Below, piece after piece: positions 1-8,411 of a stretch of DNA of 13,541 nt. The DNA comes from Parachlamydiaceae bacterium (GTDB taxonomy: Bacteria > Chlamydiota > Chlamydiia > Chlamydiales > Parachlamydiaceae): NCBI GenBank assembly GCA_030679615.1, contig JAUXSJ010000316.1, positions 1-13,541 of the forward strand. Reading direction: 5' to 3'. Under the pieces are notes generated by a model. It searched no databases and had not been told where the DNA came from. It saw nothing but the letters and a program-made list of their open reading frames with translations. A program made the position numbers and the translations under genes. The first letter of the stretch is position 1, and every line of letters begins with the position of its first letter.

Positions 1-185
1 CAGGCTTTAGCCTGCAAGTCTCGGTATTTAATAACTAAGCACATCTTTTGATAGAAATATTGATTTCAACTATGAGAGGCGATTATTCTGCATTAAAACG
101 AGTAGGTATACAGTTTCTATGATAAATCTTACTGGACTTGCAGGCTAAAGCCTGCAAAAACAAGCCCAGACTAAAGTCTAGGATA
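1..185. repeat. Palindromic repeat family 1, copy A (left end cut by window)
   Basis: The right arm (134-182) matches the right arm of the complete copy at 11586-11634 at 48 of 49 bases by hand alignment, and the preceding bases GATAAATCTTA (121-131) are also shared. The left arm survives only as positions 1-20, the inner part, because the window starts inside it. The arms contain smaller palindromes, CAGGCTTTAGCCTG and AGACTTTAGTCT. The spacer between the arms (about 21-133) is roughly twice as long as in the other copy and unrelated to it, so the arms rather than the middle are conserved. No transposase is present; this looks like a small non-autonomous or REP-like element. Nothing else was seen in 186-265 apart from the shared tail reported among the findings. 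Confidence 0.85.
156..182 (-). terminator. Probable intrinsic terminator of the giant gene
   Basis: Read on the minus strand, the repeat arm forms a 7-bp stem (CCTAGAC / GTCTGGG, one G-T wobble) with loop TTTA, then CTTG and five T residues. It lies about 85 bases beyond the giant gene's stop codon and is the first hairpin with a T-run in that direction. The same structure recurs twice in the other copy of this repeat. Confidence 0.5.
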
Positions 186-265
186 TAAATCTCTTAAAAA
201 GTGCGTCGCAATTTACGGTTTAATACATCTTTTTCTTGATGATACGCACGCTCATTAATTGACAT

Positions 266-3200
266 TCATTCTTCGCTAGAACAATATTCAGTGTCTATAC
301 TAAGTTCCCTGCTCGAGGAAGCAATATTTTCATCGTATTCAATGAGCACTTTTTCCCAATACAGAAATTCTGCATCACTTTTAAAAAAGCTCTTATTTTC
401 TTGAATTTTTTCTACCCATTTTAATTTCAATTCAATTTGTTCGTTATTTGATAAAATTGAGTAATATTTAATTATATTTTCAGAAAATTGAGATTTAACT
501 TTTTTTGATGTAGGCAATTTATTATAAATTTTAATACTTAGTTCAACATATTTAAATAATTCTTCAATCTTTAACGTACTACTTTCTTTTAATGAAGCAT
601 TTAAAGAAATATTTAATTGAAGAAAGATAATATAAAGGTTATCTTTTGAAAAAGCACTAAAAAAACATATTGGTAAAGCTAAAGCTTGAGTATAATTTTC
701 TTTATGAAGTTTGCTCATATCTTTGAAAAAAAATACTTCCAAAAATTTGTTAAACCAGTTTTCAATATCTTTTTTTATTTTGATTGAAGTTGAACTAAAA
801 TCGTTGATTATGATGATATAAATGCATTTAAGTAGTTCATTTAAAATTTTATCATTACTTCTAAATTTATAACAATTTTCCATCAATTCAAAAAGATCGT
901 CAAAACGAATATCCAGTTTTTCTTTTTTTAATGAATTTTCAAAATAAATAAGCTCTAAAAATATTTTACAAAATGTAAGAGAATTACGTATTAATCTAAC
1001 TTTATTATTATTTTTATTTTTATACATTGAATTCGAATAAAAGAAATTAGCAGTTGATCGAGGAATATATAGCGATATTAATAATTCTTGTTTAAAAATA
1101 AACATTTTATCGTCTGAAAGTTTTGAAAATAATTTTTTAAATATAACATCAATTGAATTATTTTGTTTATTGACATTGTTTGAATGATTATGTTCTTTAA
1201 AATAAAAATAAAATTTTTTCAAATTTTTAATAGCTTGAGAAAAAAGTAAATGATTATCTAAAAGATAGAACTGTTTTACATTTTTTAACCAGTTCTCAGG
1301 GAAAATTTTTTTAATAATTGTTAAATCAGATTTAAAAACTATATCCATAGCATGTTCTGTTTTTTTGCTTTTAATTAAATAGATATAAGGTATGAGTTTT
1401 TCAAAATTATTTAAAATGTTTAAATAATTAGCATGAGCATTCTCTTCATAATTATCATCGAAAATGATATCACAACAATTATTCCAACTTCTAAAACAAG
1501 CTAAAACATAATTTGCTTGAATATTTAGGTCGATCGGCTGATCTTTTTGTGATAACTTTTTTAGTACATCGTAAAAAAAAGAAAAAAAAGTAATGTTTAT
1601 TTTTAAAATTTCCCGATAGATTATTATTCGTTTTTTTGAATTATTCAAGAGGAATGTGTTTAAGTTGTTAACTATATTGTAAACATCGTGAACAGCATAT
1701 AAATTGCTATTATTAAATTCTTTTGGAAATAATGATAGCATAGACAATAACTCATTAAAAATTTTCAAAATTTCATTTTTATTATCAAAAAAGATTTCTT
1801 CATTTAAATATTTACTAATAAATTCTGATTGTTTTATTAAATAAAATAGCATTATAGGTTTTTTATTATATTTTTTTTCTAGATATTGATTAACATGAAT
1901 AGCTGCTTCTATAGCATTTTCAGTATCAAACTTCTTTTTAAGACAATTCAAGTTAAGCTCTAGTAATAAAACAGATCTAAAAAAAATAATTTCTTCCTTA
2001 TGAAATAAAAACTTAGAATTTAAACTATTAATTAATGCTAAATTTTCTTTTTCTAATTTTTCAATATCTTTTATTACGTGGCTTCTATCATTAAAATAAT
2101 GAAAAAATGAATAATAATATTTACTATACGACAGCACTAAACTCACTAGTTCTTTAGAGGTAAATTTATAATTTAAATCAAGATGTTGAATAGTTCTTAG
2201 AAATAATATAGCTATGTTAGGTGTCATCAACCAAGGAGTATTGTTAATATTATCGATGTTTGTAAATAAATTAATCATCCCATTTGATTTTTTAAAATTT
2301 AAAAAAACATTAATAAAATCCGGGACCATTTTAAAAAATTCTGATAGCTTAGGTTCTCCATCAATTGAATAGAGTTCTATTTTTTTATTATAGATATAAA
2401 AAGTAGAAAGAATTGAAAAATATTTAAATTGAAGCTCGTCCACCTCATCTAAATATAATGAACAACAAAAAAAATCTAGGCATTTATTAAAGTTATTAAT
2501 ATCTTCAAAATCTAAATATTCTATTTCATTTACATTCGACAAGATTTCAATAGAAATGTTTCTCCATTTGATGAAAGATTTTCTAGTATTTAAATTCGTT
2601 ATATTTTCAATATTTTTACTTAATGATTTTAAGCTAAAGTTAATTATTTCATACGATGGATTATGTAAAAGTTTTGGTAAAGCACTTAAATATGAAAAAC
2701 CATTAAAATGATACGCACAACGTTTTATAAAATTAAAAATTAAAATTTGAAAATCGTTTGATAAATTATTCAAATTTGAAAATTCTTCAATATATTCTTC
2801 GTAAAGATCATTTATCATATTAAAATGTTCAGATACCTTTTTTAAAGGTTCTGAAGAACTCATGTACGTATCTAAAATATTAATAAAAAAGGTAAAAAAG
2901 TTTTCGTTAGAATTTTTTCTTGGATATTTTTGTAATGAATAGTAATCAATTTTTATAAATAAATTAATTGCAAATAAGTAGTCAATATTGCTCGAATTAA
3001 AAAAATTTCCCAATTCATTTATATTTTTTAAAATATTTAATTCATCGAAAATCTTAGCTCGGCATTCTAAAATAAAATCAAAATCATTTTTCGATGATGC
3101 AAGGTCAATAAGTAAAAGAAAATAAAAATTTATAAAATCCCATTGATCATCTTGAGATTTAATTTTTAAAACTTGATCCATTGTAATTGTTTTTAAAGAC

Positions 3201-6200
3201 TTTACTAATATGGGGTGTTGAATTTTTTGCAAGCACTTAAACATTAACAAATAATTAAAATGAGAATTTGTAATCGATTCGTATTCTTTTTCATGTATTA
3301 TTTTGAAAATTAGAGACCCTTTCTCAATTATTTGTTTATTGCTAGATTTTTCAAGATAACTCAACATCTCCTTCCATATCTTTTGATCATTAATTTGATA
3401 TTTTTCTAAAAGATCAAGAAGGAAAATTATTTTCTCTTCAGATTGTGTTTTCTGTGTTATAAAATGGGATGCAAAAAAATTATTCATTATTGATAACGAA
3501 AAATCACTTGGTTTTTTATAAAAAGAAGAAAATTCATTATTTAAATAGAGAAATCTTGCATCAGAAATAGAATGCTTAATTGATTCAATAAATTTTTGGT
3601 TATTAATTATTTCAAACCAAATTTTTTGAAACTCTTCTGTTTTATCGCTTAAAAAGGTTAGAGGTATAATTTTAAGAAATTCAACTTGTTGAAAGTTAGA
3701 CAAAGATTTTATGAAAACTAAACATTCATCCGAAATAATGCTAACACAATTTTTTTGATTTAATAAAAATAAAATCTTTTTGACTGCTCTTAAATCTATT
3801 TCAGCCTTTAAATTATCACAAGTGTTTAAGAATATTTTTAAAAATAATTTAATTTCGTCAGGATTTTTTGATTCTATAAATTGCCAATTTTCATTTTTTT
3901 CATTTTCTAAAACATTAGAAAAAAATTCATCTTTTTTATCATAAAAATTATTATTAATTAATAAATGGAAACAAAGATTCCAAGCGATAATTCCTAAAGA
4001 AAGTTTTAAGTTTTGATTTTCATTTAAATAATTAATTAAATAGAATAATTCTTTCCATTTTTCCTTATCATTTAATTCACTTAATAAATTTTTTTGATAT
4101 TTAAATAACCATGACTTTACATGCTGATTAGGTTTTCCGAGTTTAATTAATCTTAAGTAAGTAATAGCTAAAATGCTTAAAGAATTTACTTTAACCTGAT
4201 TAGATAGGATAATGATTTCAAATATGTTCCAATCTAAAGAATGAAAATATTTTGGGTCTAGTTGACTTTTAAAATCTAAGTAAACAGTTAAGTTAAAAAC
4301 GAAATTTTTATCTAAAAGTATTTTTGTGTAGATACTTTTTGATAAAATTTGATCAATTGATTTAAAAGGAATGTTTTCATGTGAAAACTTATTTTGAGAA
4401 ATACAATTTTTAAGGAGTTTAATAATTCCATTTCTTAAGTGTTCTTGAGTACTTTCATTGGCAATATTAAGTAATGCTTCTAAACGATAAATTTTACATT
4501 CATAAATTTCTTTTTCACATTCAAGTAAAAAAAGATTAACAACAAGTTCATCAAAGGAGTTTTTAAGATTGCTTGAAATCGTTTGTTGGCTTAACAATTT
4601 TACTAATGGGAAAAGTAGATCCGTTTTTTCACATAGCTTATCCATATTAGCATTAAATAAGATAATTTCCTCATCAGCAATAAAATCATCTATTTGAATA
4701 CTATGATTGATTTTTTGATTATTTTGTTTTTGATGCAATATCCATTTTGTATTTTCATATCTAATCGACATGTTAGATAGTTGAATTAATAAAGATTGCC
4801 ATTGTTTCTTGTTGATTTCTTTTTTATTTAGAAAACCTTCATGTACAAGAGTGTTAAATAAGAAATAAATATATTCAAATTTAGTTGTATCGTTTAATTC
4901 AATCATTTCATTCAAACGGGATAGCCATTTATTATTTCTATTTTCCCAATTTTTTGAATCAGAATGGTAAAGATCAAAATTTAAACGATTAAATTTTAAT
5001 AAAAAATTATCACCAATCATTTTGAATTTTGGTAATTCATACAGCAAATTAATAAAAAAATGTAAACTCAATCTAAAATTTTTTATATTTTTTATAGATG
5101 GAGTAATAGAGTCCATAAATACAAATGAAGCAAGATCAATAAGTTTTTGAATTTGTGAATCATTTAATTGAAAATGATCCTTGTTACGATTAAGGTGAAA
5201 ACATAAAAGTAGAAATTTCATTAAATTTGAATGAAATTTCGTTTTCATTTTATTAGAATCTATTTTTTCTCTTAAATTTGATTCTTTTATTAGAATATGA
5301 AAAAAATCCAATGCATCATTGGGAGTGAATTGACATAAAGTTTCAAAAAATACTTTATTAAATTCTGAATCAATTTGAAAAAAAGTGTTTTGTGTTCTAG
5401 ATTTAAAAGCATTTCTAAAAAATTGTGAATTTTCTTTAATCCAAAGCTCATATGCTAAATTTATAAAACATTGCTGTTTACTTTGAGCTAAATATAAAAT
5501 CCAATTTTGATCAATAAATTTGTTTCTTAGTAAATCTGATTTCAAATTGTGGATTAAGTGATTATATTTTTGTAAATCATGATGCATAGAAAGTTGAATA
5601 AATAGTTTTTCAATTCTATCCTGCGACATATTTTCACATAACTGATGAATCAAACGAAAAAGGCTTATTAATTGTTGTTCATTTATTGGAAATAAAAAAT
5701 TGAGTTTTAATGCTATGAATCGCAGCCAAATGTTTTTGTCGTAAATATAACCGCTAAGGAATTTTTTTAAATCGCTTTCATCAATTTTTAGAAATTTTAA
5801 TAACTGAATAAATCCTAGAGATATATCTTGAATGATGTTTGATGATGATAAGTGTTCTGAAATTCTATATAAAGCCTCTGTATGTTTATCATCTAAGAAA
5901 ATCTTTTCAAAATTTTTTATGGCATTGTTGATATTTGTACTAATTAAACAATTAAGAGGGTCTTGAACAAAAAAATATAATTGCTCGTTTTGTTCGATTA
6001 CTTCAAATGACTGGTTTAAAATTCCTTCTAAGGTTAACCATGAGATAATGATTGAGAAAGGTATTGTTTCTTCATTGACAGCATAATTAATTGCACAAAA
6101 GAGTGGGGGACTCTTTTTTGGATGAAAACATTCTGGTTCACTTAAAAGTTTTAACAGCGGGACTAATTCATCATTTAGTACGGTATTATTGGATAATAAT

Positions 6201-7588
6201 GAATGACAAGCGCGAAAAATTAATGCGAAGGCTTTATCTTGAGTTATGTGCTGTTGTTTGATCGTATATCTTAGTATTTCTTTTATGGACTCTATAGAGT
6301 TAGTGGTTTCAATTAATTTAACGTTTTCAAAATGACCAGAGGGTAACGATGGTTTGATGTTTAAATTTGAATACTGAGATCTCCATGATTTTTTTTGTAA
6401 ACTTTCATTAATGTGCTTAATGTAATTATCTAAATAAAGGTTAAAAAAAAATTTGCTAACAAACTTATTAATAAGGTCAGCTTCTATAGATTTAATAAGT
6501 GTGCGTGTTCCGAATTCACCATTTTTTAAAAATAATATCCATTCATCTATTGGATTCGAATTTAAATTGGGCCTCCATTCATTAATTAGAAATTGTAACA
6601 AAGCTTCATGAAAAGGTTGGTTTCCTTTGCTAGTGATTAAAGCATAGGAAAATTTATGGGATGAAAAAAGATAATTATCAAGTGAAATTTTCCATGTATT
6701 TTCTTTTAATAATTCACTGTTATTGTTAATAAAAACAAATTTAAATTGAGTGTTTTTATTTAAATTAATCCCACAGATAAAATAATTTTCTTCATATTGT
6801 TTATAAACAATTAATTTTTTTAATTGGATTAAATTTTCTGTGAATGGGATTTTTTGTAAAAAAAACTGAATAAATATTTTTTCCACAATTGTTTGATCTT
6901 TTAGAGAACTTGAAATCACATATTGGAATGGATGCTCATTAATCTTTTTATTCATTGAATCTGAGTTAAAAAAATCATAAATCATTGTTGGAGAAACAAA
7001 AGGAAACAATTCTAATGTCATTTTTTCAAAAAATGAAACGGTATCTTTATTAGGATGGTCAAACATCAAATCTATGTGGAGATCATTGTTAGGAAGATTT
7101 TTTATAAAAAAATTAAAAAATTCTAACAAAGTAAATTTAATATTTATTTGTTCATGCTCTATCTGAAGTACATCTTCTAGTTTTGCAATAAAAGGGTTTT
7201 GATGGCTAGCGATACAAGTATAAAAAGGGGAATCTCCTGGTAAGTTTAATAAGGGATTTCCATTTGAATCACAGTCGCCTGATTTAACTAATTCTTTTTT
7301 AAAGGTATCGAAAATGGATTGATAGGGAGATTGTTCTTCAATGACTAAAGATTCATCATTACATTCAATATCTATTAGCACTGGTAAATAAGAGGTGTAA
7401 AGAGGATTTCTAAGGGCGTGGCTAAGGATATCAGGATTATTTTGCATAGATTCCAAAATTTTAATTGAATTTGTTAAAAAGTTTTTTTTATGCAAAATCT
7501 TACAAATAAAAAAAATAAAATACAAAAATAAAACACTTACTCTTATCTTAGAACTCATGAGGCATAAAATTACAGTATGGACTGGCAT
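266..7588 (-). CDS. Giant hypothetical protein, N-terminal membrane anchor, predicted all-helical
   Basis: I do not recognise this protein. It is one uninterrupted frame ending in TGA at 266-268, about 2,440 residues long, rich in Asn, Lys, Ile, Leu and Phe. Residues about 17-32 from the start chosen here form a hydrophobic segment (VSVLFLYFIFFICKIL) preceded by Lys and Arg, fitting a signal anchor or uncleaved signal peptide. The rest is a long series of amphipathic helical stretches with recurring Trp/Leu positions, suggesting a HEAT/TPR-like solenoid, but I could not define a repeat unit. I saw no P-loop, protease or kinase motif. Start candidates are TTG 7663, ATG 7648, ATG 7636, ATG 7588 and ATG 7558. 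I chose 7588 because AGAGGA lies 9 bases upstream; all but 7558 fall inside a repeat arm. Hand-counted lines give 12-23% G+C through most of the gene and 30-40% near the 5' end, against about a third in murJ. A host-interaction or surface role is speculation. Confidence 0.8.
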   Translation of the reverse strand: MPVHTVILCLMSSKIRVSVLFLYFIFFICKILHKKNFLTNSIKILESMQNNPDILSHALRNPLYTSYLPVLIDIECNDESLVIEEQSPYQSIFDTFKKELVKSGDCDSNGNPLLNLPGDSPFYTCIASHQNPFIAKLEDVLQIEHEQINIKFTLLEFFNFFIKNLPNNDLHIDLMFDHPNKDTVSFFEKMTLELFPFVSPTMIYDFFNSDSMNKKINEHPFQYVISSSLKDQTIVEKIFIQFFLQKIPFTENLIQLKKLIVYKQYEENYFICGINLNKNTQFKFVFINNNSELLKENTWKISLDNYLFSSHKFSYALITSKGNQPFHEALLQFLINEWRPNLNSNPIDEWILFLKNGEFGTRTLIKSIEADLINKFVSKFFFNLYLDNYIKHINESLQKKSWRSQYSNLNIKPSLPSGHFENVKLIETTNSIESIKEILRYTIKQQHITQDKAFALIFRACHSLLSNNTVLNDELVPLLKLLSEPECFHPKKSPPLFCAINYAVNEETIPFSIIISWLTLEGILNQSFEVIEQNEQLYFFVQDPLNCLISTNINNAIKNFEKIFLDDKHTEALYRISEHLSSSNIIQDISLGFIQLLKFLKIDESDLKKFLSGYIYDKNIWLRFIALKLNFLFPINEQQLISLFRLIHQLCENMSQDRIEKLFIQLSMHHDLQKYNHLIHNLKSDLLRNKFIDQNWILYLAQSKQQCFINLAYELWIKENSQFFRNAFKSRTQNTFFQIDSEFNKVFFETLCQFTPNDALDFFHILIKESNLREKIDSNKMKTKFHSNLMKFLLLCFHLNRNKDHFQLNDSQIQKLIDLASFVFMDSITPSIKNIKNFRLSLHFFINLLYELPKFKMIGDNFLLKFNRLNFDLYHSDSKNWENRNNKWLSRLNEMIELNDTTKFEYIYFLFNTLVHEGFLNKKEINKKQWQSLLIQLSNMSIRYENTKWILHQKQNNQKINHSIQIDDFIADEEIILFNANMDKLCEKTDLLFPLVKLLSQQTISSNLKNSFDELVVNLFLLECEKEIYECKIYRLEALLNIANESTQEHLRNGIIKLLKNCISQNKFSHENIPFKSIDQILSKSIYTKILLDKNFVFNLTVYLDFKSQLDPKYFHSLDWNIFEIIILSNQVKVNSLSILAITYLRLIKLGKPNQHVKSWLFKYQKNLLSELNDKEKWKELFYLINYLNENQNLKLSLGIIAWNLCFHLLINNNFYDKKDEFFSNVLENEKNENWQFIESKNPDEIKLFLKIFLNTCDNLKAEIDLRAVKKILFLLNQKNCVSIISDECLVFIKSLSNFQQVEFLKIIPLTFLSDKTEEFQKIWFEIINNQKFIESIKHSISDARFLYLNNEFSSFYKKPSDFSLSIMNNFFASHFITQKTQSEEKIIFLLDLLEKYQINDQKIWKEMLSYLEKSSNKQIIEKGSLIFKIIHEKEYESITNSHFNYLLMFKCLQKIQHPILVKSLKTITMDQVLKIKSQDDQWDFINFYFLLLIDLASSKNDFDFILECRAKIFDELNILKNINELGNFFNSSNIDYLFAINLFIKIDYYSLQKYPRKNSNENFFTFFINILDTYMSSSEPLKKVSEHFNMINDLYEEYIEEFSNLNNLSNDFQILIFNFIKRCAYHFNGFSYLSALPKLLHNPSYEIINFSLKSLSKNIENITNLNTRKSFIKWRNISIEILSNVNEIEYLDFEDINNFNKCLDFFCCSLYLDEVDELQFKYFSILSTFYIYNKKIELYSIDGEPKLSEFFKMVPDFINVFLNFKKSNGMINLFTNIDNINNTPWLMTPNIAILFLRTIQHLDLNYKFTSKELVSLVLSYSKYYYSFFHYFNDRSHVIKDIEKLEKENLALINSLNSKFLFHKEEIIFFRSVLLLELNLNCLKKKFDTENAIEAAIHVNQYLEKKYNKKPIMLFYLIKQSEFISKYLNEEIFFDNKNEILKIFNELLSMLSLFPKEFNNSNLYAVHDVYNIVNNLNTFLLNNSKKRIIIYREILKINITFFSFFYDVLKKLSQKDQPIDLNIQANYVLACFRSWNNCCDIIFDDNYEENAHANYLNILNNFEKLIPYIYLIKSKKTEHAMDIVFKSDLTIIKKIFPENWLKNVKQFYLLDNHLLFSQAIKNLKKFYFYFKEHNHSNNVNKQNNSIDVIFKKLFSKLSDDKMFIFKQELLISLYIPRSTANFFYSNSMYKNKNNNKVRLIRNSLTFCKIFLELIYFENSLKKEKLDIRFDDLFELMENCYKFRSNDKILNELLKCIYIIIINDFSSTSIKIKKDIENWFNKFLEVFFFKDMSKLHKENYTQALALPICFFSAFSKDNLYIIFLQLNISLNASLKESSTLKIEELFKYVELSIKIYNKLPTSKKVKSQFSENIIKYYSILSNNEQIELKLKWVEKIQENKSFFKSDAEFLYWEKVLIEYDENIASSSRELSIDTEYCSSEE

Positions 7589-7853
7589 ACGAGCAAGTCC
7601 TCTGAACATTTTTTGGAATGTGAAGGCTCTGCTCATCCTATTACCCATAACTTTTTTTAACAATTTAACGCAGAGACGGGGAGAAGGGGAGACGCAGGGA
7701 ATAACATTTTAAATTATAATAATTTACCTAATCTATTTAAAATTTTCTCTGCGTCTCCCCGTCTCTGCGTTAAATTGTTAAAAAGTTATGGGTAATAGGA
7801 TAGGCAGGGCTTTCGCACTCCAAAAGCATTCTGAGAGCTTTTCGATATTACAG
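7580..7853. mobile_element. Inverted-repeat element family 2 (MITE-like), with AT-rich spacer
   Basis: Two arms of about 100-120 bases, at roughly 7580-7700 and 7742-7853, are reverse complements with moderate divergence. The best core is 7638-7679 against 7745-7799, which includes CCTATTACCCATAAC and AACGCAGAGACGGGG. The left arm has an extra AGAAGGGG-type 8-base duplication (about 7682-7689) that the right arm lacks. The spacer (about 7701-7741) is nearly pure A+T and contains the palindrome ATTATAAT (7713-7720). Both arms read outward as a frame beginning MGNR. No transposase is present, so it would need one in trans. The outer ends fade gradually, so the exact limits and any target duplication are uncertain. 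Confidence 0.8.
7713..7741 (-). promoter_or_regulatory. Possible promoter in repeat spacer, facing the giant gene
   Basis: On the minus strand TATAAT (complement of 7713-7718) lies 17 bases downstream of TTTAAA (complement of 7736-7741, 4 of 6 matches to TTGACA). The region is so AT-rich that such matches can occur by chance. Because ATTATAAT is its own reverse complement, a perfect -10 also exists on the plus strand, but with no recognisable -35. Confidence 0.25.
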
Positions 7854-7877
7854 GGCGCAGATTCAAAAAAAACATAA
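7788..7877 (+). CDS. Repeat-borne 29-residue reading frame (MGNR... type)
   Basis: The right arm of the repeat encodes a short frame starting MGNRIGRAFALQKHSESFS and ending with a Lys-Lys-Thr tail before TAA at 7875-7877. The mirrored left arm encodes the related MGNRMSRAFTFQK, which runs into the giant gene. There is no Shine-Dalgarno sequence before the ATG. I recall similar short hypothetical proteins annotated many times in Parachlamydia-type genomes, which fits a repeat rather than a conserved gene. Probably not a functional protein. Confidence 0.25.
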   Translation: MGNRIGRAFALQKHSESFSILQGADSKKT

Positions 7878-8007
7878 AGTCAATCTAGTTTAATACGTGT
7901 GCTTGTTCAGACTATAATTGTATGTAACGTTAATACTCAGGTTAGATTTAGACTGAATCCATACCTGATATGATGTAAAATTATATGTTCAGGTTGGTTT
8001 AATGGAT
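7878..8007. other. Gene-free stretch, no clear feature
   Basis: This gap lies between the repeat element and the stop of the 115-residue gene. It contains two short direct TCAGGTT words and the reverse-complement word ACCTGA, but no convincing stem with a T-run that would terminate the minus-strand cluster, and no reading frame worth listing. Confidence 0.5.
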
Positions 8008-8355
8008 TTATAATGGAATCCATTTGTCATCTCCACCTACGCTTTTGAACATTTTTTTTCTATCTTGTAATTTTTTTTTCGATTGAGAAGAAAGAGTTTT
8101 TTGGCTATTTGAAAGTGCATTTTTTTGATAAAATTTAGCTAATATATAACCGTAAGTTGCAAGCGCTTTTTTTGGACGACTTAAACTTAAGTACGCATGA
8201 GTTATATTTGTTAAATACTTTATTTCTCGTAATAGGTCAGGTGTAATCGCTTTTTTTAATTTTTCAGGATCATTTTTCAATGGCCCTAAAATGCTATTTA
8301 AATCTTCAGAAATTTTATAAATTTCGAATAAAGGATTGTTATATTTTCTATTCAT
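8008..8355 (-). CDS. Hypothetical 115-residue basic protein with TPR-like helix pair
   Basis: I do not recognise this protein. It is small, Lys-rich and without a signal peptide or membrane segment, so probably cytoplasmic. Residues about 48-75 (including NITHAYLSLSRPKKALATYG) resemble a single tetratricopeptide helix pair, with the small-residue/Tyr spacing typical of TPR helix A and an Ala-Leu-x-x-Tyr helix B, but one unit is not enough to assign the family. Residues 83-103 are a Ser/Lys/Gln-rich, probably disordered tail before a short WIPL end. The ATG at 8353-8355 has GAGAG about 11 bases upstream. It follows the HSDR_N gene by 56 bases on the same strand with no obvious terminator between, so it is likely the last gene of that transcript. 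The frame's codon use and translational signals look real; the function is unknown. Confidence 0.6.
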   Translation of the reverse strand: MNRKYNNPLFEIYKISEDLNSILGPLKNDPEKLKKAITPDLLREIKYLTNITHAYLSLSRPKKALATYGYILAKFYQKNALSNSQKTLSSQSKKKLQDRKKMFKSVGGDDKWIPL

Positions 8356-8411
8356 AAAAAAATACTCTCTGTAAATTAGCTTTTAAAATTTTTTTATCAG
8401 TTATTTGGATT

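Noticed and set aside
72..122. A 16-codon frame in the spacer of repeat copy A (MRGDYSALKRVGIQFL).
   Set aside because: Too short, no ribosome binding site, and inside a non-conserved repeat spacer; at most a gene remnant.
1561..1590. Possible frameshift at the long A/T homopolymers within the giant gene.
   Set aside because: The frame stays open across every such run over 7.4 kb, so there is no sign of a break; slippage during expression cannot be judged from sequence alone.
266..8355. Toxin-antitoxin or secreted-toxin pair made of the giant protein and the 115-residue protein.
   Set aside because: They are separated by a repeat element and a gene-free gap, lie in different transcripts by the evidence here, and neither shows a toxin or immunity motif.
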